In this document: positions 8,701-16,818 of the stretch, piece by piece | How positions within the stretch are numbered: the first letter of the stretch is position 1 | How the letters are laid out: the number at the start of each line of letters is the position of its first letter | Origin: Hahella chejuensis KCTC 2396 | Lineage (GTDB): Bacteria; Pseudomonadota; Gammaproteobacteria; Pseudomonadales; Oleiphilaceae | Assembly (NCBI RefSeq): GCF_000012985.1 | Contig: NC_007645.1 | Coordinates: 5,602,581 to 5,666,580, forward strand | Direction: 5' to 3' | Length of the DNA: 64,000 nt | Position numbers and translations under genes: made by a program | Notes under the pieces: generated by a model | The model's input: only the letters and a program-made list of their open reading frames with translations | Database searches by the model: none | Told to the model about the DNA's origin: nothing

Positions 8701-8857
8701 TGGCGCCGGGATAAACGACTTTCACCTCGACTTCGTAGCTTTTCACTTCGGGAAAAGTTTCCCGCTTGATTTGCGGCAACGTCATCAAGCCGATGAACAG
8801 AAAGAAGCCCATCAGCAGGTTCGCCGCAGTAGGGTGCGTGGCGAAAAAGCGGATCAT
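5714..8857 (-). CDS. RND efflux transporter, inner-membrane permease
   Basis: The start is the ATG at 8857, which overlaps the stop of the adaptor gene as ATGA; this gives about 1047 residues, the usual RND length. Features are an N-terminal membrane helix (ANLLMGFFLFIGLMTLP), two large periplasmic porter loops, and the TM4 acidic pair in GILMDDAIVISES that relays protons. A second helix bundle follows after about residue 860. RND pumps of this type form trimers, join a periplasmic adaptor and an outer-membrane channel, and expel lipophilic compounds or signals. No outer-membrane channel gene is present here. The substrate is unknown. Confidence 0.93.
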   Translation of the reverse strand: MIRFFATHPTAANLLMGFFLFIGLMTLPQIKRETFPEVKSYEVEVKVVYPGATPTDIELSVCKPLEEAVEGVSFMEEVRCEARNSLGLMTLKMLEDGDFDDFVDDVKSAVDEISSLPDQSEEPVVKELGRTQNVLTIALTADLPRSELKTLAEEVKQRILRNPDIPLVEVQGFSDRQFQIQAPESNLRQYGLSLQDIANLVAKQDVDLPAGDVKTDSRDYQIRFSDERRTVTELENLVVLRGGNGAEVRLGDIASIVDEFELEESKSTFDGKPAAFLKISKNTRDDSLRILQEVETFIAEESRRLPPEVSLSLTQDYTSVVKDRISMLSSNAWQGLLLVFAVMWLFFGARYAFWVVMGLPVSFLASAFVLGHMGVSINMLSMVALLLALGILMDDAIVISESIGTEMRKGKRPLQAAVDGTLMVAKGVFSSFLTTLCMFTGLLFLEGDIGQVLVVVPIVLISVITISLVEAFFILPHHLQHSLAHAEKQEDSRFRRAFEQRFEKIRQGLDRRVSVLIKHRYGFVGAVIATFILCVSLLASGVIKFSAFPDLEGDIVQARLIMPTGTSQARTEAMVAHYTQALTQTASEFNKEQDEAAIGAVTVNYGQNADAFETGPHLATISVDLLTAERRNFSLQAFTSRWRELAGETPDVWSVLFKEPTIGPGGRAIEIRLRGDDLESLSLASHELQNWLAGYPGVINLLDDLRPGKPEFTLHLKSGAYDLGLDAQTIAAQLRAAFQGVTVLESSVGLETYDVVVRLDDESRDELADFDNFPIVHPASKALIPLSNVAEIIPSRSYSRINRVDSQRTVTVFGDVDISLNNTKAVIGDLQKQFLPQLQQRFPDIHVSIEGEIKEGAATQGSMKLGFLMGLAGIFILLSFQFKSYVEPVIVMLNIPMAFIGVIVGHVVMGMDITMPSLLGFVSLAGIVVNDSILLVEFVKMRVRQGMHVHDAAAKASHDRFRAVLLTSLTTMAGMTPLLFETSLQAQILIPLATSIVFGVGASTLLVLFVIPCVYTILEDFGLTKAVSGEPEEEFAPAQHPPPLTQE

Positions 8858-10245
8858 AGGGCTTGCCTTCCCTGCGCCCACTGCTCGATCAGCGCTTCGG
8901 CGTCCTTATCTTCCTGCGGCGTCACCAACATGCCCATTACGGCGGGAAACAGGTCAGTCGTGACGACCCGTTCGCCCTCATGAATCGCCTCGTCTCCCGT
9001 ATTGTCCTCCTGCCGGATCAACAGCATGGAACCCTGGGTTTTATAATGCGGTTTGATTCGACGCAGGCGGTTATCTTTGTCCACCACATACAACTCATGC
9101 TCGCGTAACACATCCCGAGGCAAAACTAAAAACGGCTGCGGCGCGCCTTCCAGCTCGACCTTGGCGTACATTCCTTCTATCAACGGCGGACGTGTTCCGG
9201 GGCGGGCGGTGCGATAAGGATTATCAACGCCGACGATGACTCCAAGGGTGCGCGAGGCCGCTTCCAGATTGTTGCTGATGCGCTCCACCCTGGCTTCCCA
9301 GCGCGTGTCGCCATCTTCCGCCAGAGCGACGCTGGCGGCGAGGTCCAGCTCGGTGAAAATATTGCTGGCGGCGTCCTGCTCCAGAAATTTCTGAAACAGG
9401 TTTTCCAGGTTGTCAAAACCCTCCGCCAGAATGCGGAACTGGCTCAACGGAAACTGGGCGTTGACCAGCACCTTATCAATGGTCTGAGCGCCATACAGCG
9501 AGGCGCCCACAGCGACAAACTGATTTTCCTCCACCGCCAGCCGGGTGATGCGGGCGTTGAAAGGCAAGCTGATGCGGGTCCGCTCCAGGTTGCGTTTCTG
9601 CGCCTCCACCGCGGCTTCGGCGATATCCTGTTTGGCCTGCAGCACCTGTAACTGATACGGTAAAGTCTGCAGTTGGTTACTCAGCGTCTGGGTTTCCTGC
9701 TTCAATTGCAGGACGGCGGACTGCTGCGCATCGTAGTTGGATTGCGAGGCGGAGCCTTTCTGCAGCAACCGTCCAATGCGCTCTTGCTCTTTCTTGGCGA
9801 TGGCCAGTTTTTCCCGCGCCAGTTCGAGATCCTGTTCGGTGTCCTCCACTGTCAGCCGCATCTCCTCCAGATTAGCGCGGCTGACCGCCAGATCCGCTTC
9901 CGCCTGTTTCAGCGCCAGCTGATAATCGCGATCGTCGATGCTGACCACCAGCGTCCCCGCCGGCAATATGGCCCCCTTCTTCAACAGCGGGTGTACGTAG
10001 GTCACTTTGCCTGACACTTCCGCCTTGCTGTCCAGCACCACATCCGGCGCCACTTCGCCAAACCCGGTAATGCGCGGCCTGACTTCATAACGCTTGGCGG
10101 ACACCACCTTCACCGCCGCAGGCAGCTGCGCTTTATCCACATGCTCCATCGCCGGACGACGCTTGATAATCGCCACCGCCACCGCGACGCCAATCGCGAC
10201 TACCAAGGGCAACGCCCATCGACGCTTCATCCAGGCCAGGCTCAT
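8854..10245 (-). CDS. RND efflux periplasmic adaptor (membrane fusion protein)
   Basis: The product has 463 residues. An N-terminal membrane anchor (about residues 10-27) is followed by a lipoyl-like half-motif (VSGKVTYVHPLLKKGAILPAG), a long coiled-coil hairpin (about 105-225) and beta-barrel and membrane-proximal domains. It bridges the permease and an outer-membrane channel. The stop overlaps the permease start by 4 nt, so the two are translationally coupled. It follows the tetR gene by about 27 nt in the same operon. Confidence 0.93.
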   Translation of the reverse strand: MSLAWMKRRWALPLVVAIGVAVAVAIIKRRPAMEHVDKAQLPAAVKVVSAKRYEVRPRITGFGEVAPDVVLDSKAEVSGKVTYVHPLLKKGAILPAGTLVVSIDDRDYQLALKQAEADLAVSRANLEEMRLTVEDTEQDLELAREKLAIAKKEQERIGRLLQKGSASQSNYDAQQSAVLQLKQETQTLSNQLQTLPYQLQVLQAKQDIAEAAVEAQKRNLERTRISLPFNARITRLAVEENQFVAVGASLYGAQTIDKVLVNAQFPLSQFRILAEGFDNLENLFQKFLEQDAASNIFTELDLAASVALAEDGDTRWEARVERISNNLEAASRTLGVIVGVDNPYRTARPGTRPPLIEGMYAKVELEGAPQPFLVLPRDVLREHELYVVDKDNRLRRIKPHYKTQGSMLLIRQEDNTGDEAIHEGERVVTTDLFPAVMGMLVTPQEDKDAEALIEQWAQGRQAL

Positions 10246-10272
10246 AGTGAGTCCTCTTTATATGTTGTCAGG

Positions 10273-10971
10273 TTAAGGTTGCGAGTTGGATTGCGGATTG
10301 GGTTGTGGACTGCACTTGGGCGCGGCTCCGCAACCCGACATAAACATCCGGTAGACATGCTCAATCCATTCATCGCTGCTCACCAGCTCATCGGACATAT
10401 CCCAGGCCCGCCTGCGCACGGGCCCGCCGATAAAAGGCGTGATAATCAGATTCACCAGTGAAAACGCCGCCCATTTGGGGTCCACATCCGCACGCAGATT
10501 TCCCTTTTTCTGTTCCGACTCCATCAGCTTAGGAAGAAACATGGCCATGCGCCGGGGCATTAGATCAATAAAGCGGTCCTGCAACCTGCCCCGCTCCGAC
10601 AGCACCTCATCGATGATGAACGTAATCAAAGGCGGACAGTCGACGATTCTGGTAATGGCGGCGCGGATAAACCCACGAATGGGGTCAGGCTGGGAAACCA
10701 CTTCGACAATGCGGCCGAACTGTTGTTCGCCGAGGCGCTCAATCAAGGCGATGAATAAATCTTCTTTACTGCCGAAGTAATAACTGATCATCGCGGACTT
10801 CATGCCCGCTTTTTCGGCGATATCGCGGATGGTGATGCTGCGGTAGCTTTTTTCCCGCAACAGTTCGAAGGCGGCGTCCAGCAGATCGTCTTTACGCTGC
10901 CGCTGCAATGCGGGGTCCAATGGTCGCCCGCGCTTGTTTTCAGGCTCTTGAGCCTCAGTTTTCTCACGCAT
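10273..10971 (-). CDS. TetR/AcrR family transcriptional regulator of the efflux operon
   Basis: The product has 232 residues. A basic N-terminal tail is followed by the TetR helix-turn-helix (ITIRDIAEKAGMKSAMISYYFGSKEDLF, split about residues 46-73) and an all-helical ligand domain. It is the first gene of the operon tetR-adaptor-permease-SnoaL-like. The nested palindrome at 10978-11026 lies only 7 bp before its start, so autorepression of the operon and relief by a pump substrate is the expected logic. Confidence 0.92.
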   Translation of the reverse strand: MREKTEAQEPENKRGRPLDPALQRQRKDDLLDAAFELLREKSYRSITIRDIAEKAGMKSAMISYYFGSKEDLFIALIERLGEQQFGRIVEVVSQPDPIRGFIRAAITRIVDCPPLITFIIDEVLSERGRLQDRFIDLMPRRMAMFLPKLMESEQKKGNLRADVDPKWAAFSLVNLIITPFIGGPVRRRAWDMSDELVSSDEWIEHVYRMFMSGCGAAPKCSPQPNPQSNSQP

Positions 10972-10977
10972 GAAAAG

Positions 10978-11026
10978 CCAATTAATTTATCAAACGATTA
11001 ATTTAATCGGATGATAAATTAATTGG
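10978..11026. promoter_or_regulatory. Nested palindromic operator upstream of the TetR-type gene
   Basis: A perfect 14-bp inverted repeat, CCAATTAATTTATC (10978-10991) and GATAAATTAATTGG (11013-11026), encloses a second perfect palindrome, CGATTAATTTAATCG (10995-11009). Both share the same centre at 11002. Position and symmetry fit a TetR-family binding site, possibly for two dimers. Confidence 0.75.
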
Positions 11027-11096
11027 TCGATTTCAGGAAGCGATTATTCTGAGAAAGAGATTCTCGCTAACGACGAAGCTTACCTGCCAGGAGGTT

Positions 11097-12034
11097 TTAT
11101 TCTGCAATCGCCTGTCGACCGGTCGGCGAGCCAGCGCGCGCCCCCTTGTCCGGCTGCGGCTTGCGCCGAAGAATTGCAGTATTGGCGAGAAGAATCAGTG
11201 CGATACCCACTGTTTGAGCCGCACTCAGCTCCATGTCATAGAACAGCATGTCCACGAGCAACGTGGTAATCGGATACAAAAACGACAGGATCGAAAGACG
11301 CTCCAGCGTCAAGTGCGAGATCGCAAAATACAAGAGTACGTACTGCGCGATGGAATTAAGCCCTCCAAGCAAACCCACATACTTCCAGTCCACCTGCGAC
11401 CAATCCGCGCCGTTCCACAACAGCCATGCTCCCAATAGCGGCAGGCAAAAACCTAGCTGCGCCGCCGCCATCGCCGCGGGGGAAACACCGGGCGCCTGAC
11501 GCGTAAAAATGGTGGCCAGGGCGTAAAAGAACGCAGCTCCCAACGCCAGCCCCATTCCTTGCAAAGCCTCGAATGAGGCGCCGCTAAAGCTGACTTCCGC
11601 CGCCAGGAAAACGCCGACGAACGCCATAAGCATCCAACCCCAGGTCGACCATTGCACGTTTTGCCGCAGGAAAATCGCGCACAGCAATAACAGAAAGAAG
11701 GGCTGCAGGTTGTAGATGACCGTGGCGACGGAAATATGGATGCTGTCGAATGAGGCGAACAGGAACAGCCAGTTGAGGCGAACAGGAACAGCCAGTTACA
11801 GATCAACGCCAGCCCCGCCAGACCAATCCAACCGATATTGCCGCGATTGACGCCACTGGGCGTTCCCCGCAACCGGCAATATAGCCATAGTCCGGCGCCG
11901 CCGATAAGGCAGCGGAAAAACACCACGGAGACGCTGTCCATATTGGAATGGTCCACGAACAGACCGATAAAGCTCGCCATCACCATCGCACTGATCATGG
12001 ATAAAGAGGCTTGCTGTTGGGTGGACGCATTCAT
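11097..12034 (-). pseudogene. EamA/DMT family permease, frameshifted by a 23-bp duplication
   Basis: The frame from ATG 12034 reads as an EamA (drug/metabolite transporter) N-terminal half up to ICNWLFLFAS, then becomes nonsense. The proper continuation (FDSIHISVATVIYN...) lies in another frame ending at 11097. The break is exactly at a 23-bp perfect tandem duplication (11752-11774 and 11775-11797). Removing one copy rejoins the halves into an ordinary permease of about 304 residues with ten helices. It is divergent from a LysR gene at 12159, a common regulator-exporter pairing. A sequencing error cannot be excluded, but a clean repeat is more typical of replication slippage. Confidence 0.87.
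11752..11797. repeat. 23-bp perfect tandem duplication inside the EamA gene
   Basis: Two adjacent identical 23-bp copies (starting GAGGCGAACAGG and ending GCCAGTT) occur inside a coding region. Because 23 is not a multiple of three, the extra copy shifts the frame. Loss of one copy would restore the gene. Confidence 0.95.
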
Positions 12035-12089
12035 CAGTGACTCCTTGCCATAGGGTGAACAAGCTGTTTCAATAATCGAACGAACGCCA

Positions 12090-12102
12090 CCAATTTAATT
12101 GG
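12090..12102. promoter_or_regulatory. Palindromic site in the LysR/EamA divergent promoter region
   Basis: The 13-bp perfect palindrome CCAATTTAATTGG lies between the divergent starts at 12034 and 12159. It is a possible LysR-type binding site. The evidence is its position and symmetry only. Confidence 0.35.
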
Positions 12103-12158
12103 CGTAAATGCCTGAAACCACTGAAATTAATAGAACCAATCATTCATAAATTCGAACA

Positions 12159-13067
12159 ATGAAAGAGCAAGCAGACCTTTTATACACGTTTCAGGCAATC
12201 GCACGCTGTGGCGGCGTAACCCAGGCGGCGCAGCAATTAGGCATCGCCAAGTCCACCGTCAGCGGACATTTGAGCAAGCTGGAGCAGATCTATGACGTCA
12301 AGCTGGTGCAACGCAGTTCACGTCAGTTCCAGTTGACGGCGGCGGGAGGAAAACTCCTTGAACACAGCCTGGAGCTGGTGCAACTGCTTACCCGCACTCG
12401 CACCTGTATGGCGGAATTCACCAAACAGATTAGCGGCGTCGTGCGCATCACTGCGCCGCTGGCCTCCGGCAATATGATCCTGCCGGAACTGTTGCATCAG
12501 TTTCGTCGTATTCATCCTGCAGTAACATTTGAATTGACCATGTCCAACGAGCAGCTGGATTTGTTGAAGAACAATATCGATGTAGCGTTTCGCGCCACAG
12601 CGTTAAACGACTCATCGCTCATTGGCCGTCGTCTGGGCTGGATTCGCGGCGTCATGGTCGCTTCTCCGGAGTTTTTGCGTCAAAACCCGCTGGGAGAGGA
12701 ATTACAGAGGCTGAGTGAACTCCCAGTCATCGCCTATCGCTCGGATGAACACTGGCGACTGGTGAATGCGCAAGGACATGAGCGGGAAATCAATATCCGC
12801 CCTATCGTCAGAGTGAATGGGCTGGAAAGCGCGCGTCAACTGGCCTTAAAGGGAGTAGGCGTTGCGTTGACGCCGGATTACATCGCCGCACCGGCGCTAC
12901 AGAGCAGCGAGCTAATTCATCTATTCAGCGACTGGCGCGGCCGCGCAACGCCTTACCACTTGGTCTACCCAAGCCGCCTGACGCCCTCCATCGCCGTCAA
13001 ACGGTTTATCGATTTTACGTTAGAGGCCTTTGAAAGCGGCTGCATGAAGGATGTGCTGGCGCGTTGA
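12159..13067 (+). CDS. LysR family transcriptional regulator
   Basis: The product has 302 residues. The N-terminal winged helix-turn-helix reads FQAIARCGGVTQAAQQLG...KSTVSGHLSKLE. The C-terminal periplasmic-binding-like effector domain includes FRATALNDSSLIGRRLG and MVASPEFL, as in the AaeR/DsdC-like group. It is divergent from the broken EamA exporter gene, which it probably controls. Its coding sequence looks intact, so the regulator may now lack its neighbour target. Confidence 0.93.
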   Translation: MKEQADLLYTFQAIARCGGVTQAAQQLGIAKSTVSGHLSKLEQIYDVKLVQRSSRQFQLTAAGGKLLEHSLELVQLLTRTRTCMAEFTKQISGVVRITAPLASGNMILPELLHQFRRIHPAVTFELTMSNEQLDLLKNNIDVAFRATALNDSSLIGRRLGWIRGVMVASPEFLRQNPLGEELQRLSELPVIAYRSDEHWRLVNAQGHEREINIRPIVRVNGLESARQLALKGVGVALTPDYIAAPALQSSELIHLFSDWRGRATPYHLVYPSRLTPSIAVKRFIDFTLEAFESGCMKDVLAR

Positions 13068-13079
13068 AGTACTATTACT

Positions 13080-13168
13080 CAGACAGCCAAATAGCTTCCT
13101 TCTATTTGTCTGCAGCGACAGGGCCCTGCGCATGTCAGGCTCTGTCTCCCGCGGCTAGCCGCCGCTCA
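13080..13168. repeat. Dispersed triple-hairpin intergenic repeat, copy B
   Basis: This unit is about 90% identical to 594-676 by eye. The first stem carries a short insertion, the second keeps pairing through G-T wobbles, and the third GCGGC/GCCGC stem has a changed loop base (TA for CA). It lies between the convergent ends of the LysR gene (13067) and the ABM gene (13166), overlapping the last bases of the latter. Confidence 0.8.
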
Positions 13169-13474
13169 GACGCCTTTTGTCCATACCGGAGTCAGCGATG
13201 TGACTTGCGGCGGGCCTGAAAGCAGCGATTCAACTTCTTCCAGATAAGCGGCGTAACTGTCCGTTTTTAAAAACGCCTGCGACGCCTCCGCGCTTACATA
13301 CTGCTGAAAGGCGTAAATTGAATCCGGCTCGGCATTATCAAAACAATAAAAGTAAGCGGTATGGCCAGGATTGGCGGAAACCGCAGGGGCCATGTGCTTT
13401 TCCCAAACCTTACGCACTTCGTCCCGCTTACCTGGTTGAGTCTTGTGCTTGATGATGATTGCAAATGAAGTCAT
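13166..13474 (-). CDS. ABM-domain putative monooxygenase
   Basis: The product is 102 residues, the normal size of a single ABM (antibiotic biosynthesis monooxygenase, YgiN-like) domain. The opening strand FAIIIKHKTQPGKRDEVRKVWEKHM and the AYFYCFDNAEPDSIYAFQQYVSAEA region match the ferredoxin-like fold with its conserved edge. Characterised relatives are cofactor-free quinol or polyketide monooxygenases acting as dimers in the cytosol. The substrate is not deducible. It has its own promoter region and a hairpin repeat at its 3' end. Confidence 0.8.
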   Translation of the reverse strand: MTSFAIIIKHKTQPGKRDEVRKVWEKHMAPAVSANPGHTAYFYCFDNAEPDSIYAFQQYVSAEASQAFLKTDSYAAYLEEVESLLSGPPQVTSLTPVWTKGV

Positions 13475-13592
13475 TCCCTTACCTCTGAAGTGTTGATTAC
13501 TTAGCGCCAGCGGAAGCCTACATTAAAGATTACAACGTCGGGTTTTAATCCCGCATTAAGAGCGGCCCTCAATAGCGGACATTCGGCCGCTA

Positions 13593-14096
13593 TCATTCCG
13601 CATATTTGACCACTTTTATATAAATATCCGACACCCAAAAGCCATCCTCAACGCTAGGGACGAATTTTTCAAAGCTGATATCGCCAAGCGCGCACTTTCG
13701 GTCTTTTAACTCTTCATTAATTTCTCTAAGGAGGGTGGTGGAAGCCAAAGCCTCTGGTATAACCGACTCCAACGGCTTGATCGTCGAACCTGTTTTTCCC
13801 GCGGGTGATTTCAGGTAGGCATCCAGCCTATCTGGATAGTTCTGTCGGTAAAATTCGCGCAATTCGTTCATCGTCTCCGCCGACATTCCGCCAACCAGAC
13901 GCATATTAAAAGGGCACTTGGGAATTTGCAGCGCCTTAAACGCCGCCTTCACTGGAACGCCATCTTTCTCCATCATGTAGAACTCCAGATAGTGCAAAGC
14001 GCCATAGTTTCTTAGCTCATGCACTCTCAACTCCGTCGAGTAGGAGAAAAGCGAGAGTAACAAAAGCCATAGGGCAAGCGTAAATTTCATGTTCAT
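13593..14096 (-). CDS. Secreted hypothetical protein
   Basis: The product has 167 residues with a clear N-terminal signal peptide (MNMKFTLALWLLLLSLFSYS, cleavage near residue 20). The mature part is mixed and contains two cysteines far apart (about 61 and 135). I do not recognise a domain. It lies 62 bp downstream of another secreted protein gene in the same direction, with AT-rich composition, so the two may form a small exported pair. Confidence 0.6.
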   Translation of the reverse strand: MNMKFTLALWLLLLSLFSYSTELRVHELRNYGALHYLEFYMMEKDGVPVKAAFKALQIPKCPFNMRLVGGMSAETMNELREFYRQNYPDRLDAYLKSPAGKTGSTIKPLESVIPEALASTTLLREINEELKDRKCALGDISFEKFVPSVEDGFWVSDIYIKVVKYAE

Positions 14097-14158
14097 CCCA
14101 ATCGAGTTTGCAATATAGGAGCGGCATGTTTATCCGTGGCGGGCTTATAACTGCTCCA

Positions 14159-14725
14159 TCACTCAACGTGGTAAGTGTCCACCCAAAGCCCTGAGGTGAC
14201 GTACTTAGGCTCATGCCCAAGCTGGGATTTAACATATTCATCAAGCTTTTCTGAATAATATAAATCACCAAACTTCTTTTTAAACTCAGGCTTACTTTTC
14301 TCGTATAAAACCGTATCTGAGATTTCCTGTTCCGTGACTTTTTTGCCTGTGGTCAATATGTTCCATGTCCAAGCGCCGCGCCCGACCCCCTTCCATCCAG
14401 AGCCGTCAGGACTGTAATAGGACACGCCAATCAATCTACCTTCCTGACATAGAGCGCGGTCTGGAGCTAAGTGCAGCGCAATTTTGATATCCGGCGAGAC
14501 GTTCTGGATATCCATAATCGCCTTCACCATCGTGTGCGCCCTCTCTTCTTTCCCTATCGCTTTAGATGCGACGCAAGAGAATATGTAGTCGTAATCGCCT
14601 TCGCTGATTTCTTCTTGGTTAACAACCTCGTAAGTAGCGGCCTTCGAGAAACCAATTGATGGCGGCGCGGCAAATGTAACGGAGGTTAGAAAGGCAGTTA
14701 ATGTAAAGGCAATTGCTCTATTCAT
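14159..14725 (-). CDS. Secreted hypothetical protein
   Basis: The product has 188 residues. MNRAIAFTLTAFLTSVTFAA is a signal peptide, with cleavage near residue 19. The mature part has a Gly-Asp-Tyr-Asp-Tyr segment, two cysteines (about 51 and 94) that could form a periplasmic disulfide, and a Trp-rich WKGVGRGAWTW stretch. I cannot assign a family with confidence. It precedes the other secreted gene at 13593. Confidence 0.6.
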   Translation of the reverse strand: MNRAIAFTLTAFLTSVTFAAPPSIGFSKAATYEVVNQEEISEGDYDYIFSCVASKAIGKEERAHTMVKAIMDIQNVSPDIKIALHLAPDRALCQEGRLIGVSYYSPDGSGWKGVGRGAWTWNILTTGKKVTEQEISDTVLYEKSKPEFKKKFGDLYYSEKLDEYVKSQLGHEPKYVTSGLWVDTYHVE

Positions 14726-15088
14726 TGTTGTTCCATGGATAAAAGATCAATGACAGGGCCACCAGCTTATAACATGTATCAGAGCGAATGCATTCATCTT
14801 GCCCACTGAAAGACAAATAGAGCCGCCAATACCGCGTCTTTAGCCCGCCAAAAACTCTTATTGCCGTCAGATCACACCAGCTTCAAAACGATAGATACAT
14901 CCGGGTTCCTATAAGCCCACCAATACCTCCCTCACACTCTAACCTTCTCAAAAGCTAAGCTATACTTACTCGATAGGCCCGCTGCGGCGGGTTCAGGCCA
15001 ATGGAGTGTGACAGGCCTCCGCCGGTGTCGGCGGCGCCAGACGGATTCAGGTTATCGTCCAGCGTCAGACAATTCCCGGAGGCTTTGC
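14726..15088. other. Intergenic region, divergent promoters
   Basis: This 363-bp spacer lies between the divergent secreted-protein gene and the solute-binding protein gene. A TATACT -10-like hexamer occurs near 14969, but no convincing -35 is seen. No RNA gene or repeat is recognised. Confidence 0.4.
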
Positions 15089-15841
15089 GTGCTCCGTTTG
15101 TGTGTTTTATTGATATTGTTCTTTCCTCACGCCGTTTGGGCCGAAACGGTGCTCGCCTTTACGCGGCTGGCTCCCTATCACTACAACGAAAACGACACGC
15201 CCCGAGGCATCAGCGTGGCGCTGGTGGAAGAGGCGTTCAGGCGTATGGATGAGCCGGTGAAGTTGATCGAGCTGTCCTGGAGCCGGGCGTTGCGCTACTT
15301 GGAGAACGGCGGGGTGGACGGCGTATTCGAACTGTTGAAAACGCCGGTGCGGGAGACTTACGCGGACTACTCGTCGCTGGTGTTGATGATGGAGAACGTC
15401 TCCCTGTTCGTGCCGGAGAACAGCGCTGTTCAATTCGACGGCGACCTGCAGCAACTGGCTCACTTACGCTTTGGCGGTCTGCAGGATTTCAGCTATGGCG
15501 AAAAATTCGATGCATTTCGCAGCACGGAACTGAACACGGAGTTCATCACCGCCGTGAGTCTGAACGACCTGTTTTTACGCCTGATCAACGACAACATAGA
15601 TATTATTATCGGCGATCAGCGCGGCGTTCTGTTGGAGTACCGGCGCCTGCAAGGCCTGAAAGTGCGCTCTCTGCCGCAGATCAAACGCCTGCAGCCGAAT
15701 GTGGAGGAAACGCCCAGCTACATCGCCTTCTCCAAAAAATCCCAGCGCGCCAATTTGCGTGAACGCTTCGATCAGGCGCTGGCGAATATGATTGCGGAAG
15801 GCGTGTACTCGAAAATCGTCGAGAACTGGGCGAACTACTGA
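15089..15841 (+). CDS. Periplasmic solute-binding protein, family 3 type
   Basis: I start at the GTG at 15089 because GGAGG (15078-15082) lies 6 nt before it. The result is a textbook signal peptide (MLRLCVLLILFFPHAVWA) instead of the basic tail given by an earlier GTG at 15008. The mature protein (about 232 residues) has the PBPb/SBP_bac_3 pattern: TRLAPYHYNENDTPRGISVALVEEA, RALRYLENGGVDGVF, a central hinge and DIIIGDQRG. No permease or ATPase gene accompanies it, so it may act as a stand-alone binding or sensory protein. The ligand is unknown. Confidence 0.8.
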   Translation: MLRLCVLLILFFPHAVWAETVLAFTRLAPYHYNENDTPRGISVALVEEAFRRMDEPVKLIELSWSRALRYLENGGVDGVFELLKTPVRETYADYSSLVLMMENVSLFVPENSAVQFDGDLQQLAHLRFGGLQDFSYGEKFDAFRSTELNTEFITAVSLNDLFLRLINDNIDIIIGDQRGVLLEYRRLQGLKVRSLPQIKRLQPNVEETPSYIAFSKKSQRANLRERFDQALANMIAEGVYSKIVENWANY

Positions 15842-15873
15842 ACGCAGTCCACGCGCCCCAAACAAGCCTCAGG

Positions 15874-16803
15874 CTACTCCAGCGTCCCTGACGCGAACTG
15901 CGTACTGATGCGGGCGCCAGCCTCTCCTGCAATCATGGCCTCAATGTCTCGCAGCGAACCAATCACCGCAGGTTTGCCAGTATTGCGGGCGAACTCGCAG
16001 GCGGCCTGAACTTTCGGCCCCATGGAGCCGGCGGGAAACGCATCCGGCTGCAAAGCGTCCGGGTGCGCCTTCGCAATCGGGCGGGAGTCAGGCGTTCCCC
16101 AATTTTGGTACACCGCGTCCACGTCGGTGGCGATAATCAAAAGATCCGCATCCAGTTGCTGCGCCAGCAAAGAGGAGCAAAGGTCTTTGTCGATCACCGC
16201 TTCCACGCCTTGTAACTTGCCTTCGCGGTTATACAGCGTAGGAATGCCGCCGCCACCGGCGCAAATCACCACCGTGTTTTTCTCCAACAGCCATTGAATA
16301 GGCCGGATTTCAAAAATTCGACGCGGCCGCGGACAGGGAACAACGCGGCGGAACTTGTCGCCGTCGCGGGCGATGCTCCATCCCTTCTCCGAGGCCAGCG
16401 CCTCGGCTTCCTTCTCTTCGTAGACGGGCCCGATAGGTTTGGTGGGATGCTGGAAAGCCGGGTCGTCCGGGTCCACTTCCACCTGGGTGAGAACCGTCGC
16501 CAGAGGCGCTTCCGCAGGCAGCAGATTGCCCAGCTCCTGTTCGATCATGTACCCGATCATGCCTTCGGTTTCCGCCCCCAACACATCCAAGGGGTAAGGC
16601 GACACTGACGCATAAGCCGCCGCCTGCAGCGCCAGCAACCCGACCTGCGGACCGTTACCGTGAGCGATCACCAACTCATTGCCCGGCGCCACCGCGGCCA
16701 GGCGCTCCGCCGCCAAGCGGACGTTGATACGCTGGTTGTCCGCCGTCAGAGGCTCCCCCCGGCGTAACAGGGCGTTGCCGCCCAGAGCCACTACTATCCT
16801 CAT
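15874..16803 (-). CDS. arcC: Carbamate kinase
   Basis: The product has 309 residues. It shows the amino-acid-kinase signatures VALGGNALL at the start and AHGNGPQVG near residue 50, plus the ICAGGGGIP loop. The enzyme converts carbamoyl phosphate and ADP to ATP, CO2 and ammonia, the energy-yielding last step of the arginine deiminase pathway in the cytosol. It is the last gene of arcDABC, 15 nt after arcB. Confidence 0.96.
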   Translation of the reverse strand: MRIVVALGGNALLRRGEPLTADNQRINVRLAAERLAAVAPGNELVIAHGNGPQVGLLALQAAAYASVSPYPLDVLGAETEGMIGYMIEQELGNLLPAEAPLATVLTQVEVDPDDPAFQHPTKPIGPVYEEKEAEALASEKGWSIARDGDKFRRVVPCPRPRRIFEIRPIQWLLEKNTVVICAGGGGIPTLYNREGKLQGVEAVIDKDLCSSLLAQQLDADLLIIATDVDAVYQNWGTPDSRPIAKAHPDALQPDAFPAGSMGPKVQAACEFARNTGKPAVIGSLRDIEAMIAGEAGARISTQFASGTLE

Positions 16804-16818
16804 CGCCGTTTCTCCCGG

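Noticed and set aside
5714-8857. Numerous long plus-strand ORFs opposite the RND permease and adaptor genes
   Set aside because: They are shadows of GC-rich coding sequence: the minus frames give full conserved families, while the plus frames show no domain or ribosome site.
14808-14821. AAGACAAATAGAGC resembling the first stem of the triple-hairpin repeat
   Set aside because: Only one arm matches and no complementary arm follows; probably chance.
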